Of a stretch of DNA of 64,000 bases, positions 25,900 through 33,528 are shown piece by piece (position 1 is the stretch's first letter; each line of letters begins with the position of its first letter). This stretch comes from Paraburkholderia madseniana (GTDB taxonomy: Bacteria > Pseudomonadota > Gammaproteobacteria > Burkholderiales > Burkholderiaceae): contig NZ_VOSW01000046.1 of the NCBI RefSeq assembly GCF_009690905.1, forward strand, positions 1 to 64,000. Reading direction: 5' to 3'. The translations under genes were made by a program, and so were the position numbers. A model generated the notes under the pieces. The model was not told where the DNA came from and did no database searches. It saw only the letters and a list, made by a program, of their open reading frames with translations.

Positions 25900-25911
25900 C
25901 CCGCATGCGGG
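25900..25911. promoter_or_regulatory. 12-bp palindrome in the divergent control region
   Basis: CCCGCATGCGGG is a perfect palindrome between the two promoters. It may be a regulator site upstream of both; no known consensus is claimed. Confidence 0.3.
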
Positions 25912-25987
25912 CTGTTGCATTTGTCTGAAAATTATGGGCAAACCCAAGCCCAGAACGGCTCTCAAGCAAACAGGACCATTCACGTCA

Positions 25988-26012
25988 GTTCACGCAAAGC
26001 CGTGTTGTGAAC
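25988..26012. promoter_or_regulatory. Inverted repeat GTTCAC-N13-GTGAAC upstream of the Rieske operon promoter
   Basis: The two 6-bp arms are perfect, and their right end lies 62 bases before TATAAT of the oxygenase operon, a position fit for an activator. This is a candidate only. Confidence 0.3.
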
Positions 26013-26074
26013 GCCACAGTCGGTGTTTTCCCCTACCAGCCCAGATTTTTATTTTCTCGAGCCAAAGCCCCTCC

Positions 26075-26080
26075 TATAAT
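26075..26080 (+). promoter_or_regulatory. -10 element of the Rieske/catabolic operon promoter
   Basis: A perfect TATAAT lies 60 bases before the ferredoxin ATG. The -35 region (about 26052-26057) is poor, as for the divergent porin promoter. Confidence 0.62.
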
Positions 26081-26098
26081 TATCCATACACGAACTGC

Positions 26099-26116
26099 TG
26101 TTCCTTATATGGAACA
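26099..26116 (+). promoter_or_regulatory. IclR-type operator candidate of the catabolic operon
   Basis: TGTTCC-TTATAT-GGAACA is an 18-bp element with perfect 6-bp arms, starting 18 bases after TATAAT. The arms and AT core resemble palindromes bound by IclR-family regulators. Its position downstream of the start point suggests repression lifted by an inducer. Confidence 0.68.
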
Positions 26117-26140
26117 TAAGGCTTCAGGAGAAGGCGAGAA

Positions 26141-26455
26141 ATGACTGAACAATGGCGCTGCGCCGGCCATGCCGGTGACCTGTCCGAAGACGCGCCGCTC
26201 GAGTTCAAACTCGACGGCACCGAAATCGGCATCTACAAGGTGGGCGATGCGCTGTATGCGCTGGAAAACGTCTGCCCCCATGCGTACGCGCTGCTGACGC
26301 AGGGCTTTGTCGACGGTGACACCGTCGAATGCCCGCTGCACGAGGCCGTGTTCCATATCCCGACCGGCAAATGCCTGAAAGAGCCGGGTGGCCGCGACCT
26401 GAAGATGTACTCGGTACGCCTCGCCGGCGAAGAAATCCAGATCAAGGTGGAATGA
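26141..26455 (+). CDS. Rieske-type [2Fe-2S] ferredoxin of a ring-hydroxylating oxygenase
   Basis: The 104-aa protein has the Rieske ligands CPHA (Cys45, His47) and CPLHE (Cys64, His67), with the family spacing and no membrane anchor. It is thus a soluble electron carrier of the BphF/NagAb type. It would pass electrons from the FAD reductase at 36867 to the oxygenase at 26818. It is the first gene of the long rightward operon, and CAGGAGAAGGCGAG precedes the ATG. Confidence 0.94.
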   Translation: MTEQWRCAGHAGDLSEDAPLEFKLDGTEIGIYKVGDALYALENVCPHAYALLTQGFVDGDTVECPLHEAVFHIPTGKCLKEPGGRDLKMYSVRLAGEEIQIKVE

Positions 26456-26456
26456 C

Positions 26457-26768
26457 ATGCGAGAACAAACCGTGAACTTCAATCCCTTCCTGAAGCCGTG
26501 GCTCGCGCCGCAGCCGAACAACGTTGCCGGCAAGGGCGTGATCGAAAAGCCGGGCGAGACCGAAAACTTCATCTGGCAAACGCGCAAGGCTGAGCCGACC
26601 CAGTATGAAAACGACTTCGGCGATGCGTTGGAAAAAGTTTTCGAAGCCGGCGCGAACGAGTTACAGGAAGTTGTCGACGGTTTGAACCGCGTGGGCTTTC
26701 GCACGCCGGAAGGCAATGCGTGGGACGCCGATCGCCTTGCCGCCGAATTCCGCCTGCTCGCTGAATAA
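26457..26768 (+). CDS. Small protein, possible recombinase-like HTH domain
   Basis: The 103-aa product starts one base after the ferredoxin stop. It has a polar N-terminus (NFNPFLKPWLAPQPNN) and a helical C-terminal half (DFGDALEKVFEAGANELQEVVDGLNRVGFRTPEGN split by a turn). It ends GNAWDADRLAAEFRLLAE, resembling the wing or helix pair of resolvase/recombinase-type HTH domains. I recall similar small proteins beside Rieske oxygenases, but no role is established. Placement between ferredoxin and oxygenase suggests an accessory or assembly factor (inference). Confidence 0.6.
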   Translation: MREQTVNFNPFLKPWLAPQPNNVAGKGVIEKPGETENFIWQTRKAEPTQYENDFGDALEKVFEAGANELQEVVDGLNRVGFRTPEGNAWDADRLAAEFRLLAE

Positions 26769-26817
26769 GCGCGCTCTCCCGCACACGTCTCTTCGCTTTC
26801 GCATCCGGAGTCTCTTT

Positions 26818-27915
26818 ATGACGTCCCCCAATACAACGACTCAAGGCGCGGCCGACCCGATTCAGTCCTATCTGAACCGTGGCCTGCGCAACTACTGGTA
26901 TCCCGTTGCACCGAGCTGGCAAGTCGGCGACGCGCCGGTCGGCGTCACGCGCCTCGGCGATCAGATCGTGCTGTGGCGCGACAAGGAAGGCAAAGTCCGC
27001 GCGCTCGAAGACCGCTGCCCACACCGCGGCGCGCGTCTGTCGCTCGGCTGGAACCTCGGCGGCAGCGTCGCGTGCTGGTACCACGGCATTGAAATCGACG
27101 GCGGCGGTACGGTCACGAAGGTGCCGGCTGTCTCGAACTGCCCGCTGGAAGGCCAGAAGTGCGTGAAGTCATATCCGGTCGAAGAGCATGCCGGTGCGAT
27201 CTTCCTGTGGTTCGGCGACGAAGCACATAAGGAATCCGCGCCGCTCGTGCTGCCGGAAGAACTGGTGGGCGACGAGTACGCGAACTTTCTGTGCATGTCG
27301 AACTGGAAGTGCAATTACCAATACGCGATCGACAACGTGATGGACCCGATGCACGGCGCCTATCTGCACGCGACGTCGCACTCGATGGCTGAAGGCGACA
27401 AGCAGGCCGATATGCGCGTGCGCAAGACCGAAACCGGTCTGATGTTCGAAAAGGTCGGCCAGCGTGACGTGAATTTCGACTGGGTCGAGCTCGGCGAAAC
27501 CGGCGCGCTGTGGATGCGCCTCGCGATTCCGTACAAGAAGAAGTTCGGCCCGGGTGGCAACTTCGGGATCATCGGCTTTGCTACGCCGGTCGACGAAAAC
27601 AATTGCCAGGTTTACTTCTGGCGCACGCGCAAGGTGTCGGGCTGGCAGCGCGACGCATGGCGCTTCATGTATCGCAATCGGCTGGAAGGTCTGCACTGGG
27701 CCGTGCTGGAACAGGACCGCTATGTTCTCGAAAGCATGGCGCCGAATGCACGCGAGCACGAATTCCTCTATCAGCACGACGTCGGCATGACGCGTGTGCG
27801 CCGCATGTTCCGTCAGCGCGCGCAGCAGCATTTCGCTGAACTGGACGCGTATCACGCTCAAGCCGCTCAGGCCGGCGCCGCGCACACCGAAGCAGCAGGC
27901 CACAGCCATGCATAA
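26818..27915 (+). CDS. Rieske non-haem iron oxygenase, catalytic alpha subunit
   Basis: The 365-aa protein has a Rieske domain with CPHRG (Cys67, His69) and CWYHG (Cys86, His89). The catalytic domain has the N-x2-D-x2-H-x4-H signature DNVMDPMHGAYLH (Asn173, Asp176, His179, His184). No beta-subunit gene is present, so it belongs to the alpha-only (alpha3-type) oxygenases such as carbazole dioxygenase and phthalate-type enzymes. ATG 26818 behind CGGAG is chosen; the frame is open to 26716 but overlaps the previous gene. The C-terminal tail is Ala/His-rich. The substrate is unknown; with ferredoxin, reductase, SDR and extradiol enzyme it probably dihydroxylates an aromatic ring. Confidence 0.93.
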   Translation: MTSPNTTTQGAADPIQSYLNRGLRNYWYPVAPSWQVGDAPVGVTRLGDQIVLWRDKEGKVRALEDRCPHRGARLSLGWNLGGSVACWYHGIEIDGGGTVTKVPAVSNCPLEGQKCVKSYPVEEHAGAIFLWFGDEAHKESAPLVLPEELVGDEYANFLCMSNWKCNYQYAIDNVMDPMHGAYLHATSHSMAEGDKQADMRVRKTETGLMFEKVGQRDVNFDWVELGETGALWMRLAIPYKKKFGPGGNFGIIGFATPVDENNCQVYFWRTRKVSGWQRDAWRFMYRNRLEGLHWAVLEQDRYVLESMAPNAREHEFLYQHDVGMTRVRRMFRQRAQQHFAELDAYHAQAAQAGAAHTEAAGHSHA

Positions 27916-28684
27916 CGAAGCGTCCCCGGCATTGGCTGCACTCCAAGGCAGGCGCGTTCTCGTGACGGGCGGCGCGCGCGGCCTCGGCGCGGCGTTCGTT
28001 CGCTCGCTGGTGCAAGCCGGCGCGCAAGTCGCGTTCGGCGATGTGCTGCATGACGAAGGCCGGGCGCTCGCGGCGTCGCTGGTCGAGCAAGGCCATGCAG
28101 TGACGTATCTGCCGCTCGATCTCGCCGACCCCGCCAGCATCAAGCAGTTTGCCGATCGGGCCGCGGCTCAACTCGGCGGGCTGGACGCGCTGATCAACAA
28201 CGCAGCGATCACCAACTCGGGCGGCAAGTTCGCCGACGAGTTGTCGATCGATACGTGGGACGCCGTGATGAACGTCAACGTGCGCGGCACGTGGCTGATG
28301 AGCACCGCCGCATTGCCGTATCTGCGCGACTCGGGCCGCGGCAGCATCGTCAACATCGCGTCGGATACAGCGATGTGGGGTGCGCCGAAGTTGCTCGCGT
28401 ATGTCGCGAGCAAGGGCGCGGTGATTTCGATGACCCGCTCGCTGGCTCGCGAATTCGGCGCACATCAAGTGACGGTCAACGCCATCGCACCGGGTCTCAC
28501 CGAAGTCGAGGCCACCGCCTACGTGCCCGCCGAACGTCATCAGTATTACCTGCAAGGCCGCGCGCTCACGCGCGCACAAGTGCCCGACGACGTCACTGGG
28601 CCCGTGCTGTTCCTGTTGTCCGATGCCGCGCGCTTCGTGACTGGCCAGTTGCTGCCGGTCAACGGCGGCTTCGTGATGAATTGA
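27908..28684 (+). CDS. Short-chain dehydrogenase/reductase (possible dihydrodiol dehydrogenase)
   Basis: The 258-aa classical SDR has TGGARGLG (20-27), NNAA, and the catalytic Ser152, Tyr165 and Lys169 (YVASK). It ends with GQLLPVNGGFVMN. The start overlaps the oxygenase stop by eight bases. In this setting it would oxidise the cis-dihydrodiol made by the Rieske oxygenase to a catechol (inference from gene order); other SDR roles are possible. Confidence 0.88.
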   Translation: MHNEASPALAALQGRRVLVTGGARGLGAAFVRSLVQAGAQVAFGDVLHDEGRALAASLVEQGHAVTYLPLDLADPASIKQFADRAAAQLGGLDALINNAAITNSGGKFADELSIDTWDAVMNVNVRGTWLMSTAALPYLRDSGRGSIVNIASDTAMWGAPKLLAYVASKGAVISMTRSLAREFGAHQVTVNAIAPGLTEVEATAYVPAERHQYYLQGRALTRAQVPDDVTGPVLFLLSDAARFVTGQLLPVNGGFVMN

Positions 28685-28710
28685 TCTTGTCGAATCGAAA
28701 GGAGAAAGAG

Positions 28711-29238
28711 ATGGCGGACGCCGATATCGAACGCAAATCGTGGGAACAACCCGCGGACGCGAGCTTTGCACAATGGTTGGACAGCCGCGTCGCGCGCCTG
28801 GAAACGCGTCGTTATGACTGGGATGCGCTGAAGTTCCAGGCCGACTACGACCCGAAATATCGCCGCGCGCAAATGCGCTATGTGGGCACGGGCGGCACGG
28901 GCGTCGCGAAGGACATGAACACGGTGCCCGCAGGCGGCTTCACGTTTTCGACGATGGTGATCCCGGCCGGCAACATCGGTCCGAGCCATATCCATATGGA
29001 TGTCGAAGAAATTTTCTTCGTGCTGCGCGGCAAGATGAAGGTGATCTGCGAGAAAGACGGTGAAACGTGGGAAGCCGTGCTCGGCGAGCGCGATCTGATC
29101 TCGGTGCCGCCGGGCGTGTATCGCACGGAAGTGAATATCGGTGAAGAAGATGCGTTGATGTGCGTGATGCTTGGTGCAGCCAAGCCGATTACGCCGACGT
29201 ATCCGCCGGATTCTCCTTTGGCCAAGCTTAAGCGCTAA
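28711..29238 (+). CDS. Cupin-domain protein
   Basis: The 175-aa protein has a single cupin barrel. Motif 1 is GPSHIHMDVEEIFFVLRGKM with His93, His95 and Glu99. In motif 2 (VPPGVYRTEVN) the usual third His is absent, so metal binding may be incomplete. AAAGGAGAAAGAG gives a strong ribosome site. It could be a dioxygenase, isomerase or binding protein of the pathway; the first 55 residues form a helical extension. Confidence 0.82.
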   Translation: MADADIERKSWEQPADASFAQWLDSRVARLETRRYDWDALKFQADYDPKYRRAQMRYVGTGGTGVAKDMNTVPAGGFTFSTMVIPAGNIGPSHIHMDVEEIFFVLRGKMKVICEKDGETWEAVLGERDLISVPPGVYRTEVNIGEEDALMCVMLGAAKPITPTYPPDSPLAKLKR

Positions 29239-29277
29239 GCCCTCAAGTTCGCTTTGAAAACACCCGCGAAGGAAATC

Positions 29278-30168
29278 ATGTCCGCAGTCCCGTCCACTAC
29301 CGTCGATCAGAACGCTACGCTCGAAGCGCGCCTTGCACGCTTTCCCGCGCAGCAGATCTGGCTGGCATCGCAACGCGCGGTGAGCTATCGCGACGTGGAT
29401 GGCGCCGAGAGCGAAGCACTGCCTTTGGTGCTGCTTCACGGTATCGGGTCGGGTGCGGCTTCGTGGGTGCAGCAGTTTGAAGTGCTGGGTGAGACGCGCC
29501 GTGTGCTGGCGTGGGATGCGCCGGGGTATGGCGCATCGACACCCGTAGAAGCCGATTCGCCCGTAGCAAGCGATTACGCGACTGTACTGAAGGAATGGCT
29601 GGACGCGCTTGGCATTGAACGCTGCGTGCTAGTGGGTCATTCGCTTGGCGCGATCATCGCCGGTGCATTTGCTGTGGCGAATCCGCAGCGCGTGGGCGGC
29701 TTGCTGTTGTTGTCGCCGGCTGGCGGTTATGGCGCTTCGCCGGCGGAAGTGCGTGAGACCAAACGCGATCAGCGTCTTGCCATGATTAACGAACTCGGCC
29801 CGCAATGTCTCGCCGAAAAACGCAGCACCAATATGTTGTCCACCCACGCGAGCGACGAAGCCCGCGGATGGGTGCGTTGGAACATGTCGCGCGTGATCCC
29901 GCAAGGCTATGCGCAAGCGACGCATCTGCTCGCCAACGCCGATCTCGGCAGCGATCTCGCGCGCTACAGAGGCCGCATCAGCGTCGCGGTCGGTGCCGAG
30001 GACACCATTACGCCCCCCGAAGCCTGCGAGCGACTTGCTCTCGCCGCCGGCACCAAACTGCAAGTCGTGCCGCGCGCCGGGCACGCCGGCTACATCGAAG
30101 CACCCGCCGCGTACACCGCGATCATCGACACGTTCTGCCGCGCAAGCGACGGACAACGGAGCCAATGA
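29278..30168 (+). CDS. Alpha/beta hydrolase, candidate meta-cleavage-product hydrolase
   Basis: The 296-aa protein has the nucleophile elbow VGHSLG (Ser122), the acid Asp in GAEDTITPP (Asp242) and the base His in RAGHAGYIE (His269). The oxyanion loop LLHGIGSGAASW is also seen. ATG 29278 behind GAAGGAA is preferred to an in-frame TTG at 29254. With an extradiol dioxygenase in the same operon it probably cleaves the C-C bond of a ring-fission product (inference), but an esterase role fits the sequence too. Its stop is directly followed by the IclR start. Confidence 0.87.
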   Translation: MSAVPSTTVDQNATLEARLARFPAQQIWLASQRAVSYRDVDGAESEALPLVLLHGIGSGAASWVQQFEVLGETRRVLAWDAPGYGASTPVEADSPVASDYATVLKEWLDALGIERCVLVGHSLGAIIAGAFAVANPQRVGGLLLLSPAGGYGASPAEVRETKRDQRLAMINELGPQCLAEKRSTNMLSTHASDEARGWVRWNMSRVIPQGYAQATHLLANADLGSDLARYRGRISVAVGAEDTITPPEACERLALAAGTKLQVVPRAGHAGYIEAPAAYTAIIDTFCRASDGQRSQ

Positions 30169-31071
30169 ATGACGTCCGACACGCATGACATGGTTAGCGC
30201 CGAGCGCGACGCGGACGACGACCGCAACGACGCAGACACCAGCAGCGATATCAGCTATCGCGTGCCGGGTCTGGAACGCGGTCTGAAGATTCTGACGGAG
30301 TTCTCGCCACGCGAACCGGTTCTCGGCGCACCGGAATTATCGAAGCGCCTGAAGATTCCCCGCACGACGGTGTTCCGTCTGCTGCAAACGCTCGAATCGC
30401 TCGGCTTTCTCGAGCGCGCCGATAAGGACCGCAACTATCGCCTCGGCGTCGCGGTGCTGCGGCTCGGCTTCGAATATCTGAGCTCGCTTGAATTGACCGA
30501 CCTCGGTTTGCCGATCATCGAAGCGCTGCGTAACGACACCGGCCTCACCAGCCACATCGTGATTCGCGACGGACGTGACGTCGTGTTCGTGGCCAAAGCG
30601 CAAAGCCATGCGCCTATTTTCAGCTCGGTGAAGGTGAATGTCGGCACACGACTGCCGGCTCACGCAACGACGCACGGGCAGGTGCTGATGGGCGACATGA
30701 CGCTCGACGACTTGAAGAAGCTCTATCCGGAGCCGGAACTCGAACGCTTCACGAAACAAACGCCGGCCACGATCGACGATCTGTACGAACGCATTCGCGA
30801 TGACGCCAAGCGCGGCTACGCGATCAGCGAGTCGTCGTTCGAACGCGGCATTTCGGTGGTGAGCGCGCCGGTGCGCAACGACACGGGCCGCATCGTTGCC
30901 GTGATTACGACGACGATTCCGCGCCACGAGATCGATGCGTCGCTGCTCGACAGCGGCCTGATCGACAAGGTTCGCCGCGCGGCTGACGAACTCTCGCAGC
31001 GGCTCAACTATCGGCCGACGGGTAGCTCGAACTCAGGCGCGAAATACTTTAAGGCACTGGGGCTCAAATGA
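30169..31071 (+). CDS. IclR-family transcriptional regulator (paralogue 2, inside the operon)
   Basis: The 300-aa regulator has an N-terminal winged helix (about 28-95, with RLKIPRTTVFRLLQTLESLGF) and an effector-binding domain ending in the SERGIS-like SSFERGISVVSAPVRND segment. It is colinear with and highly similar to the IclR at 23650, including VPGLERGL, GAPELSKR, VGTRLPAHAT and PEPELERFT. Its ATG abuts the hydrolase stop and its TGA overlaps the next ATG (ATGA), so it is translated within the operon and could give autoregulation. Confidence 0.92.
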   Translation: MTSDTHDMVSAERDADDDRNDADTSSDISYRVPGLERGLKILTEFSPREPVLGAPELSKRLKIPRTTVFRLLQTLESLGFLERADKDRNYRLGVAVLRLGFEYLSSLELTDLGLPIIEALRNDTGLTSHIVIRDGRDVVFVAKAQSHAPIFSSVKVNVGTRLPAHATTHGQVLMGDMTLDDLKKLYPEPELERFTKQTPATIDDLYERIRDDAKRGYAISESSFERGISVVSAPVRNDTGRIVAVITTTIPRHEIDASLLDSGLIDKVRRAADELSQRLNYRPTGSSNSGAKYFKALGLK

Positions 31072-31877
31072 TTCAAATCGACTTGACCGGACAGGTAGCG
31101 GTGGTGACGGGCGGTTCGTCCGGCATCGGCCTTGCGACTGCCGAATTGTTTCTGCGAGCAGGCGCTTCGGTTGCGATCTGCGGGCGCGACAGCGAACGTC
31201 TCGCGCAAGCGGAAGCATCGCTGAAGGCGCAGTTTCCGCAAGCGCAATTGCTGGCGCAAACCTGCGACGTGCTAGACGCGGACGAGGTCGCAGCGTTCGC
31301 GCAAGCTGTGCAAGCGCGTTTCGGCCGCACCGACATGCTGGTGAATAACGCCGGCCAGGGTCGCGTGTCGACGTTCGCCGACACCACCGACGACGCCTGG
31401 CGCGAAGAACTCGACCTGAAGTACTTCAGCGTGATCCGCCCGACCCGCGCCTTCCTGCCGATGTTGCGCGACGCCGCCGGGTCTGGCAACAACGCGGCAG
31501 TGGTCTGCGTGAACTCGCTGCTTGCACTACAACCCGAGCCGCACATGGTGGCGACTTCGTCGGCGCGTGCCGGCGTGCTGAGCCTCATCAAATCGCTAGC
31601 GGTGGAACTCGCACCGCAGCGCATTCGCGTGAATTCGATTCTGATCGGCATCGTCGAATCGGGTCAATGGCGCCGCCGTTACGCGAAAGAAGCGCAGTCG
31701 GGCCAGAGCTGGGAAGACTGGACCGCCGAACTGGCGCGCAAGAAAAACATTCCGCTAGGCCGCTTCGGCAAACCCGAAGAGGCCGCTCAAGCGCTCTTTT
31801 ATCTGGCTACGACGCTGTCGTCCTATACGACGGGCAGTCACATCGATGTTTCTGGAGGCGTTGCACGACATGTCTAA
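31068..31877 (+). CDS. SDR-family protein with replaced active-site Tyr/Lys
   Basis: The 269-aa protein has an SDR Rossmann fold with TGGSSGIG (14-21), NNAG and the C-terminal GSHIDVSGG. The catalytic region reads VNSLLALQPEPHMVATSSARAG: Ser150 is present, but the YxxxK position holds T-x3-R (Thr163, Arg167). This SDR subgroup therefore uses another mechanism or is not a dehydrogenase. It is coupled to the IclR by ATGA and to the ThDP gene by an eight-base overlap. Confidence 0.82.
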   Translation: MIQIDLTGQVAVVTGGSSGIGLATAELFLRAGASVAICGRDSERLAQAEASLKAQFPQAQLLAQTCDVLDADEVAAFAQAVQARFGRTDMLVNNAGQGRVSTFADTTDDAWREELDLKYFSVIRPTRAFLPMLRDAAGSGNNAAVVCVNSLLALQPEPHMVATSSARAGVLSLIKSLAVELAPQRIRVNSILIGIVESGQWRRRYAKEAQSGQSWEDWTAELARKKNIPLGRFGKPEEAAQALFYLATTLSSYTTGSHIDVSGGVARHV

Positions 31878-33528
31878 CAAAACCACCGTTGGCGAACTGA
31901 TCGCCGCTTTTCTCGAGCAATGCGGCGTTCAAACCGCATTCGGCGTGATCTCGATCCACAACATGCCGATTCTCGACGCGATCCACAACCGCGGCAAGAT
32001 TCGCTACGTCGGCGCACGTGGCGAAGCGGGCGCGGTGAACATGGCTGATGGCCTGGCGCGTGTCTCCGGCGGCCTCGGTGTTGCATTCACCAGCACGGGC
32101 ACTGCCGCGGGTAACGCTGCCGGCGCGATGGTCGAAGCACTGACCGCTGGCACCGCGTTGCTGCATGTGACGGGCCAGATCGAAACCGAATACCTCGACA
32201 AGGACCTCGCCTATATCCACGAAGCGCCGGATCAATTGTCGATGCTGTCGTCGATCTCGAAGGCCGCGTTCCGCGTACGCTCGGTCGAAACCGCATTGCC
32301 GACCATCCGCGAAGCCGTACGTGTCGCGCAAACCGCGCCGAGCGGCCCGGTCAGCGTCGAAATTCCGATCGACATTCAAGCCGCCGAAATCGAATGGCCC
32401 GCCGATCTGGCCGCGCCGCACGTCACCACGCTCACACATTGCAGGCAGCGTGTCGTGCAACTCGCGGATCAACTGGCGAATGCGAAGCGTCCGCTGTTGT
32501 GGCTCGGCGGCGGTACGCGCCACGCACGTGCTGCGGTTGAACGTCTCGTGGCGTTGGGCTTCGGGGTGGTGACCAGCGTGCAGGGCCGTGGCGTGTTGCC
32601 GGAAGATCATCCGGCGACGCTCGGCGCGTTCAACGTGCACTCGGCAGTCGAGAGCTTCTACAAGACGTGTGACGCGCTGGTGGTGGTCGGTTCGCGTCTG
32701 CGTGGCAATGAAACGCTGAAGTACAAGCTGGCGTTGCCGCAACCGCTGTATCGCATCGACGCCGACGCGCTCGCCGACAACCGCGGCTATCGCAACGACA
32801 TGTTCATTCACGGCGATGCGTCGGCTGTTCTCGAAGAACTCGCGACGCTGCTCGAAGGCCGTCTGAAAGTCGATCCGACGTTCGCACAAGACCTGGCTGC
32901 CGCGCGCGAAAGCGCCGTCGCCGATGTTGGCAAGGGTCTCGGCCCGTACAAGCGCCTCGTCGACGCGCTGCAGCAAGCCGTGGGCCGCGACTACAACTGG
33001 GTGCGCGACGTCACGATCTCGAACAGCACGTGGGGTAACCGCATGCTGAAGATCTTCTCGCCGCGAGCGGGCGTTCATGCACTCGGCGGCGGTATCGGCC
33101 AGGGCATGCAGATGGGTATCGGCGCAGCACTCGCCGGCAATGCCGCGAAGACCGTATGCCTGGTTGGCGACGGCGGCCTGATGGTCAACGTCGGCGAACT
33201 CGCAACGGCCGTGCAGGAAAACGCCAACGTGATGATCGTGCTGATGAACGATCAGTGCTACGGCGTGATCCGCAACATTCAGGACGTGCAATACGGCGGC
33301 CGCCGCTGCTACGTCGATCTGCACCAGCCGGATTTCGCGCAGTTCTGCGAGAGCCTGAAACTCACGCACTACCGCATCAAGTCGCTCGACCAGGCCGAGG
33401 AGATCATCCGCGAGGGTATGGCGAAGACCGGTCCGGTGCTGGTTGAAGTGGACATGCTGTCGGTCGGCTCGTTCGCCACCGCGTTCGCGGGCCCGCCGGT
33501 CAAGGAAAAGGAGCCGGAACATGCGTGA
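31870..33528 (+). CDS. Thiamine-diphosphate-dependent enzyme (acetolactate synthase/decarboxylase family)
   Basis: The 552-aa protein has the three-domain ThDP layout. The PYR domain has the activating Glu in RGEAGAVNMADG (Glu52), the central domain is Rossmann-like, and the PP domain has GDGG (about 433-436) and the Asn of the Mg/ThDP motif (about 460, LMNDQCYG). The group covers acetolactate synthases, benzoylformate and phenylpyruvate decarboxylases and related lyases. Next to an aldehyde dehydrogenase it probably decarboxylates a 2-oxoacid intermediate to an aldehyde (inference). ATG 31870 overlaps the SDR end by eight bases, with GGAGG upstream. Confidence 0.87.
   Translation: MSNKTTVGELIAAFLEQCGVQTAFGVISIHNMPILDAIHNRGKIRYVGARGEAGAVNMADGLARVSGGLGVAFTSTGTAAGNAAGAMVEALTAGTALLHVTGQIETEYLDKDLAYIHEAPDQLSMLSSISKAAFRVRSVETALPTIREAVRVAQTAPSGPVSVEIPIDIQAAEIEWPADLAAPHVTTLTHCRQRVVQLADQLANAKRPLLWLGGGTRHARAAVERLVALGFGVVTSVQGRGVLPEDHPATLGAFNVHSAVESFYKTCDALVVVGSRLRGNETLKYKLALPQPLYRIDADALADNRGYRNDMFIHGDASAVLEELATLLEGRLKVDPTFAQDLAAARESAVADVGKGLGPYKRLVDALQQAVGRDYNWVRDVTISNSTWGNRMLKIFSPRAGVHALGGGIGQGMQMGIGAALAGNAAKTVCLVGDGGLMVNVGELATAVQENANVMIVLMNDQCYGVIRNIQDVQYGGRRCYVDLHQPDFAQFCESLKLTHYRIKSLDQAEEIIREGMAKTGPVLVEVDMLSVGSFATAFAGPPVKEKEPEHA

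Noticed and set aside
31807..33522. 571-aa antisense frame opposite the ThDP gene
   Set aside because: His/Arg-rich mirror of a GC-rich coding strand. The plus-strand frame has a full ThDP enzyme with motifs.
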